From contig NC_091881.1 in assembly GCF_019399895.1 (NCBI RefSeq), positions 2,048,501 through 2,112,500 on the forward strand: a stretch of DNA of 64,000 bases, read 5' to 3'. The position numbers and the translations under genes are program-made. Each line of letters starts with the position of its first letter. The stretch's first letter is position 1. Shown in pieces: positions 1-10,500 of the stretch. The stretch comes from Cardiocondyla obscurior. Taxonomy: Eukaryota > Arthropoda > Insecta > Hymenoptera > Formicidae. The notes under the pieces are model-generated. The model made no database searches and was not told the origin of the DNA. It worked only from the letters and a program-made list of their open reading frames with translations.

Positions 1-300
1 AAATCAAGAGATAGAACACGGCAAAATAAAATAAAACAAAATAAAAAGAGAATTAAATGGATCGTATGTATTTTAATTATATTTTAAATATAATTTGCCT
101 TAATCATTATATAAGAAAAAAACGTTTAGCTGAAAACAACTTATAAATTTATATTTAATAAATTCCAAGTGTTGAACCTGCAAGTATTAATATATCGGGA
201 TCGCGATATAATTCAAATTTATAAATCACATGAGTATCAGGTAACTTTTTTATATTTTTTAAAATTATATATACATATATATATATACGACAAACGAAGT
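1..300. other. AT-rich 3' flank of the ACAD9-like gene
   Basis: This stretch holds AT-rich sequence just past the stop codon of the ACAD9-like gene, with a short TA-rich run near 270-291. I see no coding frame or RNA gene. It probably contains the 3' UTR and cleavage site. Confidence 0.6.
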
Positions 301-2169
301 TTAGAAAGTTCTTTTTAATGGATGTTCAGCAAAATATTCCTTTTTTTGAAACATAACTTCAGCAACATTTTTATTAAATTTATCACCATTGTTTATTTCT
401 CCAGATATGATTTCGTCGGTGAGAATCTGCACTCTGTCTATGGAGAGAATTGCAAAACTGTTGGCCATATGTCGATCGTGCTCATGATTTCTTAAACCGA
501 TGCTATATGCTCTGGAAGCGCGCGAAAGAACAGCGATCAAGGCGAACGTTGTCGTTGCTAATTCGCCAAGTCGACGCATTTCCATTTGTCGTTCACCTAC
601 TTTTATGCCATAGCGTTCCAGCAATAGTAATGAAACGCCCTTCAATTTCGTGATACATTTTTCTAGCTCTCTGCTACCTAATACCAAAGACGGATGTAAA
701 TGCTCGTCGATTTTTAACCGTAATCGATAGTCTTTACCAAAGGCCCATTTCAATATATACTCGGGAAAGTCGAAAGGATTTCGTATCTTGAATATGTGCT
801 TGTGTAGATGTTTGCCCATGTGTTGTAGCCCAATGAGGGCTATATATGTGTTCGCATCGAGAGTATAGTTATCGAAAAGAGTGTACGATAATGCATCATT
901 GAATATTTGTATGTAGAGATTGTCTTTCAAGTAAGCCTGTGCGCCAACGATTTGCAATCCCTCGTAAATATTCTTGACGCACTCGTTAGTGCAGTAAGTC
1001 TCCATCATAGCTTTCTCGAGTGTACAATCTTGATTTTCGAACGTGTCCATTATACCGGTGGTATAGTACAGCATGCTCTCCATACCGTACAAGCTGCTTG
1101 CCATTTTACCTATGACTTCTTGAATTCCTTCAAATTCATACATATTTCTATCCAGATGTTTCCTCTGTAATATATTCCGTGTCACTACGTTAGTAAAAGC
1201 TCTCAGCGTGCCGACCGCTTGCGCAGCGAGATTTCTATTTCCCGGAGCGAGCATATTTATCAGTACGTCTATTCCCGATCTTAAATCACCTAAAATGTTT
1301 TCCTTCGGAATCTTGGTATTTTTAAAAACGATGCTGCATGAAGGGCTATGCTGGAGCCCGACCAGATTCATAACGTCTTTATTTATAACGCCACCAAAAT
1401 TTCGCTCTACCAGAAATATAGACAGAAAATTATTTGTGGTGCTGATCGAGTGTAAGTGACCGCAACCAGAGAATACGACAAATAGATTAGCCTCGTGCCC
1501 ATTAGCGACAAATGTTTTTTCGCCGTTCAATATCCAATAATCGTTGCAATCCGATTGCGCGGCTGTGCTTTTTATACTGTGTATATTTATCCCATTTCCA
1601 GGTTCAGTGAAGCAGACAGTAGGCACGAATTCGCCGGTCGCTATTTTCGGCAAATATTTTGCCTTGATATTGTCGGAGGCCAGGGTGGAGATTATTTGAA
1701 CAGGTACGACGTGATTTTTTACTATATAACTACCTAGCCAAGGTAAGGCGCTAAGGACCTCCACCAGCTTGGCCGACTCCGTGTGATTCAAGCCCAGGCC
1801 GAGATAACGCTCCTCCACGCACGCCCTGAAGACGCCCAGCTCTCTGAGATGAGCTAGAACGTCGTGCTTTTGAATACTCTGCGGGTTCTCCAGGCACTTG
1901 GACATATACGCCTCGATGGGTTCGAGCCATTCAAAGAAACGTTGATACCTGTTCTTGGATTGCGGTTCGGAGTAATACATGAATTCTTTGTCGAACTCCG
2001 CGAGGAACAGATTCTTGACGAACGGCTGTCGTTGCGGTTCCTTTTCGATAGGAGCCGGCAGCCGTGTTTCGAGGTTAATCGCGTCCAAGGCGTGCTGACT
2101 CTGTGTCTGGCGAACGGACGTGAACGAGGCTCGCCACAATCTCCTACACAGAAACCGACGTGCCAGCAT
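301..2169 (-). CDS. ACAD9: ACAD9-like mitochondrial acyl-CoA dehydrogenase family protein (single exon)
   Basis: This is an intronless reading frame of 622 residues, starting at the ATG whose complement is at 2167-2169. The open frame runs another 36 codons upstream without an ATG, so I chose MLARRFLCRRLW, an Arg-rich start that fits a mitochondrial presequence. The order matches the VLCAD/ACAD9 subfamily: an N-terminal helical domain (LFLAEFDKEF, ELGVFRACVEERYLGLGL), a beta domain (AKYLPKIATGEF, FTEPGNG, YWILNGEKTFVANGHEANLF), a C-terminal dehydrogenase domain (YIALIGLQHMGKHL), and the extra C-terminal region typical of this subfamily. Human ACAD9 is both a fatty acyl-CoA dehydrogenase and an assembly factor for respiratory complex I. 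The usual catalytic FEGTNEILR segment here reads FDNYTLDAN, so the catalytic Glu is Asp, and the FAD/substrate motif TEPxSGSD is only partly kept (TEPGNGIN). I infer a structural or assembly role is more likely than dehydrogenation. A diverged VLCAD paralogue is the main alternative. Confidence 0.85.
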   Translation of the reverse strand: MLARRFLCRRLWRASFTSVRQTQSQHALDAINLETRLPAPIEKEPQRQPFVKNLFLAEFDKEFMYYSEPQSKNRYQRFFEWLEPIEAYMSKCLENPQSIQKHDVLAHLRELGVFRACVEERYLGLGLNHTESAKLVEVLSALPWLGSYIVKNHVVPVQIISTLASDNIKAKYLPKIATGEFVPTVCFTEPGNGINIHSIKSTAAQSDCNDYWILNGEKTFVANGHEANLFVVFSGCGHLHSISTTNNFLSIFLVERNFGGVINKDVMNLVGLQHSPSCSIVFKNTKIPKENILGDLRSGIDVLINMLAPGNRNLAAQAVGTLRAFTNVVTRNILQRKHLDRNMYEFEGIQEVIGKMASSLYGMESMLYYTTGIMDTFENQDCTLEKAMMETYCTNECVKNIYEGLQIVGAQAYLKDNLYIQIFNDALSYTLFDNYTLDANTYIALIGLQHMGKHLHKHIFKIRNPFDFPEYILKWAFGKDYRLRLKIDEHLHPSLVLGSRELEKCITKLKGVSLLLLERYGIKVGERQMEMRRLGELATTTFALIAVLSRASRAYSIGLRNHEHDRHMANSFAILSIDRVQILTDEIISGEINNGDKFNKNVAEVMFQKKEYFAEHPLKRTF

Positions 2170-2454
2170 CGTTGTCGCGCTTAGATACCTTGTCGAAATA
2201 AATCCGGACGTCTCACATGCGCAACTATACTTAATTACGCTCGTTACACACCGAGCAAAATCGAGCAACGAAACCAAGCTGAACTGTGCTGAATGCTGAT
2301 AGAACTCGTTCAGTCAATTCAGTGACACCTGTGTGCGCGAAACGTAAGCGCTGAACTACGAAATTATATGATTGCTAAAAGATAACTACGTTATTATTGC
2401 TGACGATCTATTTAATTAATTAGTACAATCAATTAAATCAATTTCATCGATGAA

Positions 2455-2679
2455 TTAAACTACCAATCTAGAGTAAATAGCGTTATTTTCGGGTAATTTA
2501 TTTTCCGAACTGTGTGAGATACTGGAAAATATATTTTGTATCTTCTCTTGAACTCGATTGAACGCGTTTAAAATTTTAAGCGCTCCAAGTTCAGTTTTCG
2601 AGCAATCGAACCTTCTTGTCTCATTCTCACACGTGGAAAGTTTAGCTCTTCGTTTTGGAGGTTTAACCAGCATGTTCAT
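2455..2679 (-). CDS. Possible small protein, 74 codons, unrecognised
   Basis: An ATG-initiated frame lies between the divergent ACAD9-like and MZB1-like genes. It has a basic start (MNMLVKPPKRRAKLS) and an amphipathic middle (ALKILNAFNRVQEKIQNIF), and its composition is less AT-driven than surrounding noise. Its ATG is only 42 bases from the ATG of the divergent MZB1-like gene, which leaves little room for two promoters and argues against it. I do not recognise the family. It could be chance or 5' flanking sequence. Confidence 0.25.
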   Translation of the reverse strand: MNMLVKPPKRRAKLSTCENETRRFDCSKTELGALKILNAFNRVQEKIQNIFSSISHSSENKLPENNAIYSRLVV

Positions 2680-2721
2680 TTCTTTTAAAACATTTTAAAG
2701 CAACGTGACGAAGCTGGAACG

Positions 2722-3882
2722 ATGGTTTCGAAAGTGACGCTGGTAATCTTTCTGTCACTCGCATTCGCTTCGAATGGCTGCAGCTTCGGCAAGCGCAGCG
2801 AAACGCGTGCTCGTCGAAATAGAGAAGAACGTGCCACGACCGTTCGTCCCGGTGTTCCCGATCCTCCGACAGATTCAAACGTCACCGTCGATCCTCACTG
2901 TGACTGCAGATCGTCTGGTTTTGGAGAGGTCCGAGTCGTCCCGTACGCCGCCTGTATCGCAGATTCTTGTGGCGTGATGCACGTAGACGTGTCCTCCGCT
3001 TGCGTCAGATGCAGCATGTGCATGGCCGTCGCCGAAGAGGTTTTCACAACGGATTCTAAAGCTGCTTTTACGTTAAAAACACATTATTAGTTTTATATAT
3101 GTCGCTCATAATCTCCTTCCAGATTAATCAAACTCTGCTGCAGATTCACAATATGGTGTCACTAGACGACTGGCTGAACGAAACTGAGACTATACTTTTT
3201 TTAAGAACCATTTGTAACCATTCTTTTCGACAGTAAGTACATATTCTTTTTTTATTGGCACACAATTTTGTACAATTAATACGCAATTTTTTTGCATTGG
3301 AGCAGTAATAATTGTGATTTTTGTAGTTACAGCTTGCGAGAAATCGACGGCAGAAGAATTATTTCTGACTCATTACCAGGCGATAAGCTTGTCTCTTCGT
3401 CAGCCGACGGATCTTGGGAGAGAAAGTAAGTTTTACAAAGAAAAGTTTACATAAATTATGCTTTTATGTACGATAAAAATTTAAAAAACGAAACTAAATA
3501 ATTTTTTCGATATTAATTTATTATTTCTTTAATCGATTAATCTCGCGATTAACGATAATTAATTATTTTGTAGCTTGAGAAATATGTGTCACAATTATCT
3601 TGACGAGATACAAGAGCTACAATTGTATAGAAATTGGAAAGACTGGTGCGAAAATGACGAGCAGCTTCCTAACTTAGAAGATATTCTTTGCAGGTAATGA
3701 TATACATGTTTTTTTTTGTATCGAATTTATTTGTACACTTTGAAGAGTTTTAACTTTTTTTTTGTTGCAGAAATGAGATAAGCAATTTACGAGATTGTAG
3801 AGGATTAGACACCGTATACAGGCGACAAGTTCCAACAAAAATTGTTGGTGCTCGTGTAAAATTTTTAGCTGAATATATATAA
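2722..3882 (+). CDS. MZB1-like (saposin-fold) secretory-pathway protein, five exons
   Basis: Joined exons 2722-3039, 3123-3232, 3327-3425, 3574-3693 and 3771-3882 give 252 residues, with phases 0, 2, 2, 2 matching at every junction. Residues 1-19 form a signal peptide (MVSKVTLVIFLSLAFASNG). After a low-complexity Arg/Pro stretch comes CVRCSMCMAVAEE, then NHSFRHYSLREIDGRR, a C-x-N-Y-L-D-E-I segment and a final ILCR. This spacing of cysteines and the YxxREID and CxxYL motifs match vertebrate MZB1 (pERp1), a soluble ER protein that assists oxidative folding of secreted proteins, and the broader CNPY/saposin-like group. No KDEL-type tail is seen; the protein ends FLAEYI. The first donor (GAG|GTTTTC) is weak but is the one that keeps frame. 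Shorter frames in the other two phases of exon 1 are shadows. Assignment to the superfamily is fairly firm, orthology less so. Confidence 0.6.
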
Positions 3883-4481
3883 AAATTTAAAGTGACTTTT
3901 TTATATTACATATTTTTAATTAATAATATATAATTACGTGAAAAATATACAATTAAACCATATTATACATGTAAGCATATTTGATGACATTTTAATAATA
4001 TCTTTATGACTACACTTTTATTGAAAGAAATTTAATTGTTAATCGCGATTCCCAATTAAAAATTATGTAATCGTTAAATGCAATTAACGATTAATATTAT
4101 TTATTCGATTTAATAATGTAGTTTTTAATAACAATTACGTTCTCTAATTTGGCTTACTTGGTGCTGCAAGAGTAATAACTTAAAAAAATCAAATATAGCA
4201 AATTACATTTGATTAATAAAGATTATTTTATAAGAGAGGCAGAGCTGAAAAAACAACATTAAGAATATTAATGTATATATTTTTTAATGAATTTTGGGGT
4301 AAAAAAGATGTAATCCTTTCGCTAGTAGATAATCATGATTAACAAATAATTCTTATAAATATGCAGTCGTCCTCGGTCAAGCTTCCCTTTTTTTTAGCAC
4401 AATATGTATCACAAATCTAGTTAATTTATTAATACATATATTAAATACACGATTTCATTGTGATTTATACATTGTTGTGCA
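3883..4481. other. Intergenic stretch between convergent MZB1-like and morgue genes
   Basis: This AT-rich region holds the two facing 3' ends. A plus-strand AATAAA at 4215-4220 could serve the MZB1-like transcript. A minus-strand AATAAA (complement at 4435-4440) lies about 40 bases past the morgue stop codon. I see no coding frame. Confidence 0.55.
4435..4440 (-). promoter_or_regulatory. Candidate poly(A) signal of the morgue homologue
   Basis: The complement of this hexamer is AATAAA, 42 bases downstream of the morgue stop codon on the minus strand. No other evidence supports it. Confidence 0.4.
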
Positions 4482-6822
4482 CTAGAACGGTGTTACGACG
4501 TCGTGCATTGCGTACCTCCACGTCCACGCTCTCGCCACTTCTTCGAATTTTTCGCGATCGTTCATATACATCTCCCCTAATTCTGGTTCCATACATACCT
4601 GTACACATCAAAACTTGCTAATCAATATTAATATGTAATTATACAATGATAATACGTAGATTATCTTTCTTATATTGATTAAAAAATATTTAAATTGGAA
4701 TATATTTATCTAAAACAATTATTTGAAATATTTTTATCAAACAGAATATTTGATAATACTTACTTGACAGTATGGATCCGTAAGCAAACTTTGTACACTG
4801 ATAAGAACTTTAGATATCGTGAGAGCTAATGACCAATTATGATGTATCGAGTCTATACCAACGTCTCCGTGTCTCGACACGTTCGGGTGAAGTATTTTTG
4901 TTAGAAATCTTACTACAGGTGGGCACATGGGATAACTGTAAAAAAGTTTTTATTATTTAACAAAAAAAAAAAAAAAAAATTACGATATATGTAATAAATT
5001 TTCTTTAATACATACCTGAATGGTACTTGCAGATACAGATAAAATAATCCTCCCTCGTAAGGACTTCCGACTGGTCCTGTAATAGTAGCTTGCCAGTGGC
5101 AACACATATGATCAAGAGGCATCGCTTCAATACCTTCAGGTGGATCAATTCTTAAACTTTTGAGCTCGCTACGCAATCTGTTTCTTCGCCAAGAGTTCTC
5201 CACCAGTCTGGAAGGCCTTGATCGCAGTGAGGTCTGTGCCAAGCAAGTTCGACATGGTGCCGAAGAAGCTAGACAATCGTATACTTTATACCAATTTTTT
5301 ACGCAACCAATAGGCTTGTACAGAGGCCAGCGTAATTTCACATGCTGCTTCCATTGTAACTGCGTGACGTGCGTTGATAATAGACCGCACCATCGTCGGC
5401 AGACATTCGCTGCCGACCACAGGCTAATGTCGTCAAGATGAGAAAAGATAGCGAGTAATACCTCAGGCGGTAATCTTTCTACCAAACCTGGTTCATTGAT
5501 GGGTTCGTGTTCGATATGTTTGTGATTAGACAGTACTTCCAATCGCTCTGATAAATTGTATGGACGCGAAGGTTCACCGGCGTCCTCATACACTCTATAA
5601 TTCCATTGATATTGAGCCGCATCGTGTCCGGGTTCATTGTTCTGACCGTCGTGGTCCAGAGCAAACATTTCCGGCAAACACTGTAAATTTTCCTCCATTC
5701 TATCCTGCACATTTTGATCGTTTCTGTTGGCGCAATTTTGATGATAGTCATTTCTCGTTCGGCAAATCATACTTTGCAGATCAAAATTTGCATCGCGTTG
5801 TGTTGGTACATTCCGCGCAAATGCCCCTACACACTTATCAACTGAACTGCTACTTGAATCGTTTTGTAACGCGTGGTAATTGCACTGAGGTGCTGCATTT
5901 TGATACAGTGCGTAACATCTGCGTGAAACGTTTGCATTATGATTTAATGGATTTTGTTGTGCGTTTGGAATATTTGGATTGACATTTTGTGGCGAATTCT
6001 GCTGCTGTTGACTAGTTCTTCTTTCATGATTGTAGTATAGATCAGTTGGCTCGTCATTTCCTGAATCTTCATCATCTGTTTTCTTCAGAAAACACACTCA
6101 ATATTAATATCAATAAAAAATAAAAAAATAAAAAATTATAAACTATAAAAAAAAATTAAAAAATAAAAAATAAAAAAAAATATATGAACTATATTTTTCT
6201 TACTTCACTGAAGATCGGTACTTGAAGCAGATCTACATCATTTGGAAATAGAAATGCATGACATGTAGCACAGACTGGTTCTTCAAAACATGGCCCATAA
6301 TATCCATTACAAATGTAACATGCTGTTGTCTGTAAATAAAAAATATTCATAACAATTTTATAATACTTAAAAAAAGCTACAAAATAACGCGAGAGTCCAA
6401 AATACTACTGACAAAAATATAATAATAATTTCGCAATAAATTAAATGCCTTAAATTAACCAAGTTGTATGATTAAACCAGTAAAGCTCTCGCATAAGAAA
6501 ATAATTTATAATAATTACTGAGACATTAATAAGTTCAAAATAAGTGTGTTTATTACAGAATCACCGCTGTCATGACAAAAATGCACGTGTGTTGACGCAA
6601 AATGTTGGTAAAATATGGCAAAACACAAATTAAAGTAAAAAAAAAAATAAAGACGAAACGGAGTAAAGATCGACTCACCAAAAATTGAAATTCGGGACAA
6701 GGAACATATTCAATCGACTCAAAATCATCCTCTAGATTCAGACTGAGGCTCAAGTCACCATTCTCGCTTATTTTTTCGTTGTTACCGTTTTGCGTACAAT
6801 CAACAATCTTGTCACCTGCCAT
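4482..6822 (-). CDS. morgue: Morgue homologue: zinc-ribbon, F-box and variant E2 (UEV-like) domain
   Basis: Minus-strand exons 6822-6679, 6329-6204, 6082-5016, 4935-4764 and 4598-4482 join in phase (0, 0, 2, 0) to 541 residues. Exon 2 encodes a zinc-ribbon-like module (CYIC ... CATC). Exon 3 begins with an Asn/Gln-rich disordered region and then an F-box (LPPEVLLAIFSHLDD, VCRRWCGLL). The C-terminal 150 residues are an E2 fold: RIDPPEGIEA, HWQATITGPVGSPYEGG, ILHPNVSRHGDVGIDS, NWSLALTISKVLISVQSLL, AWTWRYAM. At the site of the catalytic cysteine (NGSICLDI in UbcH5-type enzymes) the sequence reads HGDVGIDS, so Cys is Gly. This combination is the signature of Drosophila Morgue, which binds SKP1 through its F-box and promotes turnover of the caspase inhibitor DIAP1 in apoptosis. 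Exon 3's acceptor has a poor pyrimidine tract, so its exact edge could shift. Confidence 0.9.
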
Positions 6823-7322
6823 TTTGTAACAATCGTTTGGCAGTTGTGCCGTGCAAGGTTTTCGAGAAAGGTTAGAAAGATCGATGACACCGATCTGTGG
6901 CGACAGTGGCGCTGCGAATCGTATGATTGTGGATTTTATTTAAACTAACGAATTTATAAAGGATTAATTAGAAAACAATTTTATTAGTTCAGAGTAAATT
7001 TGCGGCTGTGAGATTTAAAGCGCTATTGTCGTCGCAAATACATCGAAAGATAGGACAAGATAGAAAATATCTAAGGGGAAGCTAAACAGGTAAATAATTC
7101 AGAATATAAAAATATTAATAGATTAACAGACGTTAAATTAGAAAACGAATAAATAAAAAAAATCTTTGTAATTATTTTTCACGCTTTATAATAATTAAGG
7201 TAGTGGAAGAGACGGATTATATGTTTAATTGCTCGACATAAATTTCATTTTTGCTTTACTCTATTATATAAATGTCAAACGACAGATTTTAACTGTAATA
7301 TATTTATTGTGCAATATCTGTC
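6823..7322. other. 5' flank of morgue and 3' flank of PAL
   Basis: Two minus-strand genes lie head to tail here. The part near 6823-6920 is GC-richer and probably holds the morgue promoter and 5' UTR. The rest is AT-rich. A complement of AATAAA lies at 7313-7318, very close to the PAL stop codon, so it may not be the one used. I see no coding frame. Confidence 0.5.
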
Positions 7323-9169
7323 TTAGTTAGATTTGGTCACTAAATCGAACTTCCATATTTTGTTTGGACCAATTTCTGATACGTAAAGGGCTTTACCGTA
7401 CGGACATATAGCGATGGCGTGAGGCATTTTAAAAGACTGAAAAATATATACACAATTAATTTAATGTTTGAAGCACTGCACAAATTAATTAATTCTTAAA
7501 TGTATTAGAAAATGATATATAATAAGAATTTAAGTATTATTATATTAAAAATATATCAAATGTAATGCTTACCGAGGATTCCGGACCCCAAATTCCGGTT
7601 ATATTTTGATTTACAGGATCAATGGTGAAACCTTTAATCGGTATATTAGACGTCATTCCATTAACAGCGTAAATAAAACCATCTAAAATTAATTACATGA
7701 TAATAATGATACAATAATTATTTATATACGAAAAACTGTAATTATCATGAATTACGTACGGTATGACGCAATGCCGAATATTCGACCGAATTGCCGATGA
7801 CGGATCGAATAGGGAGGTTCTAAGTTCTGACTAAATCCAGAAAATGTTACGTCTAGGCATACAATTCTCCAATTTTCGCGATCAGCGACGCATACTTGTC
7901 TGTTCGGCAATATTGTCAGGGAATGCGGAACTCTCAAAGTAATCCATCCTAATCCTAAAATCATTGATAAAATAAGCAAAAACTGAACATTAACATTAAT
8001 ATTAATATTAATATTAATATTACTGTTAGGGGTATTAAACGTACTTTCATCGATGGTGTACTTGGGGTTACCCCTTCCGTCAAACAGCACTAGCCTATTA
8101 TTGCAATATCCGTCAGCGACAACGATTTCACCACTCGGTAAAACTGCGACTGAGGTTGGTTGACAGAAATGTTCATTGTCGTTTCCAGGTTCGAATCTTT
8201 GACCGAGAACTAGCTGAGGCTCGCCGGAAGCTGAAAACTATAATTAATATAAATTATCAATATTTGTGACATTTTTTACACTGTAGCAACTATTAAAAAA
8301 ATTATTATAACGTGCTTTACTAACTTACTGTTCAAACAGCAAGATTTATCGTTTTGTTTTAAATTGTGTGTCTTTAATATGTATTTCTTTACCTTGAATA
8401 CTTGATGAAGAGCAATATCAGTCAACCATACATTTCCATAGGGATCGATATGAATCCCATGCGGTAAGTAAAATGTTTGATTTCCCCAACCGTGAACAAC
8501 CTCGCCGGTTTTCGGATTCAGTGTTAACACTGTATTATCACGAATAGGACCTCTATAATTTTCTTGATATTCCGCATTATCGTTGAAAGTGCTGAAAATG
8601 ATTACATTATAAACGAAAAGAATTGAAAATTTAATTGCTCAAAGACAGGGCAAGATTTAACTGTTATATGTTGAATTTTATTTGTTAATTTATTCACATC
8701 TCACCCATAATTCCACGTTCGATCACCGCGATGAAAAATCACGACATTCCCCGTTAGATCTACCGCGACACCGGAAACCTCACCAAGATTTTCGGGACTT
8801 CGCCAGAAACTATTTTCAACGGGATATGCTGGCGCGTAGAATTCATTCTGTACAGTAACGAGAACAAGAATATTCATTAAGAATTTATGACAAGATTATG
8901 TTGTTGTAATATTAATGATCACGTACATTGTATGAAACATATATTATTCCATTATTGCGAAGTAGTAATTTATTAATTAATATGATAGTCAACTGTTAAT
9001 TTTTTACACATACGTGAAAGCGTCGATAGAGTGCTTCGAAACCGTCAAAGTTATTTCCATCGTCGTAGATTACGTTGTCGAACTCTCCCTCGTTGGATGT
9101 CACACATTTTAATACCACTATCGCGAGCACCGAGAGAACTCGAGAGAATCGGCTTCCTCCATCCGCCAT
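7323..9169 (-). CDS. Peptidyl-alpha-hydroxyglycine alpha-amidating lyase (PAL), seven exons
   Basis: Exons 9169-9014, 8847-8705, 8591-8393, 8237-8045, 7954-7760, 7682-7573 and 7436-7323 join in frame to 369 residues. The enzyme cleaves peptidyl-alpha-hydroxyglycine to the amidated peptide and glyoxylate, the last step in maturing most insect neuropeptides, in the secretory pathway. Exon 1 encodes a hydrophobic signal segment (VLSVLAIVVLKCVTS). NHL-type blades follow, each with the Pro-His expected for the metal site of PAL: YLPHGIHIDPYGNVWLTD, VPHSLTILPN and MPHAIAICPYGKALYVSE, together with ADGYCNNRL and ADRENWRIVCLD. There is no monooxygenase (PHM) domain, as expected in insects, where PHM and PAL are separate genes. 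Flies have two PAL genes and I cannot say which this matches. There is no C-terminal membrane span, so it should be soluble. Confidence 0.93.
7989..8023. repeat. ATTAAT hexanucleotide microsatellite in PAL intron 4
   Basis: About five copies of the AT-only hexamer ATTAAT lie in tandem inside the short intron between PAL exons 4 and 5. Read through, it gives an artificial Asn-Ile run that can mislead gene prediction. Confidence 0.9.
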
Positions 9170-10500
9170 TGTTCATCTGCTCTCCCATAAATCCGACAGC
9201 CGACGGGATCCAAAACTGAGGAGCCGGGTAAATCGATAGCACGCGCAAGCGTGTTAAATTTAAATTGCCGTAACTTGGAAATGTATCTCCAAATTAATTA
9301 ATGCTACAAGTATGTAGAAAGTATGTAGAAAGTAATGAAGAAGTTGATCAATCATCCGACTTAGTGTAAAGAAAAAAAATTCAGCATTTTGGGACTTAAA
9401 ATGCAGTGGTAGCAAATACAACTGAAAAAAAAAAAGAAGAAAGACAAGTGTAAATGAGCACAAGAAACAAATGGTTGTAATTAATAAATAATAATGATAA
9501 AATAATAATAATAACGAATTGAGTATCAATAATTGGTACAAACAGCTGTTCTGTTAGACGTTGTTCGCCATAAACTGCGTCTACTTTAAAAACTTGGAGG
9601 ATTCACAACAAGTAAACAGGTGGGCGCCGATCGATATTCACGCGCAGGTGTCCTGGTTACTATCCCAGGAAAGTGGGTAGGAACGCCAAGTGATCGTATC
9701 CTGGAGACCATTGACGTCAGAGTTTTTATCTGTTCGCAGAGTAATCAATACTCTCTGTAATCAGCGGCACTGTTTGGTCCAGGCATGCACGTAATGCACT
9801 AGAAGCGTTAGACTTAAATTAAAAGAGTTAAAGTTAAAACATAAGTTGCATATTTTTCTATATAAGTTAAATTGTGAATAAAAAAAATTTAAATTGCGAT
9901 TACTTAAAATATTGCGTTTTATAAAAAAAGAAAGTAAAGAGCTTTTTTAATGTTAAAGTAACGTGTCAAAATTATGTAAAAGTATAAAATAAATTTCTGG
10001 GACGATGATTAAGGATTATTCACAATTTAATCCATTAGAGCTTTATTAAGTGATCACAAAGAGTTAGAACACAGCGATTATAAATTCTTGGCAGCATAAG
10101 TGTTCGTCGATGCGCTATATAAATCACATTGGAATTTTTTAATCTTTTAAATATCATTCTTTCAACATTATTTAATATTCTTACCTATATTTTGAACAAA
10201 GCTGCTAATAGAAAATTACCTTTGAAATATATAATCGTGCCACGTCTTAACCGGTGAATAAATTCGCGAAATTTTCGCGAACGCCGATTTTGATTTTAAA
10301 TGAAAGTTGTTTGATTTTCTTATTACCATCCCTGTAAAACAAAAACAGGAAATAGTTAATATTGAACATTGAAGAGTTGTTAATAATAAAATAGCGTCTA
10401 CTATATTAAAACTTAAAAATAACCTTATTTTGCAAAGTGGATTCTTATTAATTCTTTCTATTTTATCCGTCTTTCCAGAGTTGACGCTTTGCAACATCGT
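9170..10500. other. 5' flank of PAL and 3' flank of the cysteine-rich protein gene
   Basis: Both neighbours are on the minus strand. The segment 9600-9790 is GC-richer, with a full cAMP-response-type palindrome at 9712-9719 and an E-box (CACCTG) near 9655, and is the best candidate for PAL upstream control sequence. The rest is AT-rich. An ATG frame at 10497 directly behind the next gene's stop codon opens into low-complexity translation and looks like 3' UTR. Confidence 0.45.
9712..9719. promoter_or_regulatory. CRE-type palindrome TGACGTCA upstream of PAL
   Basis: A perfect 8-bp CREB/ATF palindrome lies 543 bases upstream of the PAL start codon in a locally GC-richer patch. One such 8-mer is not expected often by chance in AT-rich DNA. 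Function is inference only. Confidence 0.35.

Noticed and set aside
2774..2977. Plus-strand frame starting MAAASASAAKRVLV
   Set aside because: It overlaps exon 1 of the MZB1-like gene in another phase and does not connect to the later exons in frame; the chosen frame has the signal peptide and cysteines.
10216..10497. Minus-strand frame starting MLQSVNSGKTDK
   Set aside because: It begins four bases after the stop codon of the cysteine-rich gene and becomes low-complexity hydrophobic sequence; 3' UTR is the simpler reading.
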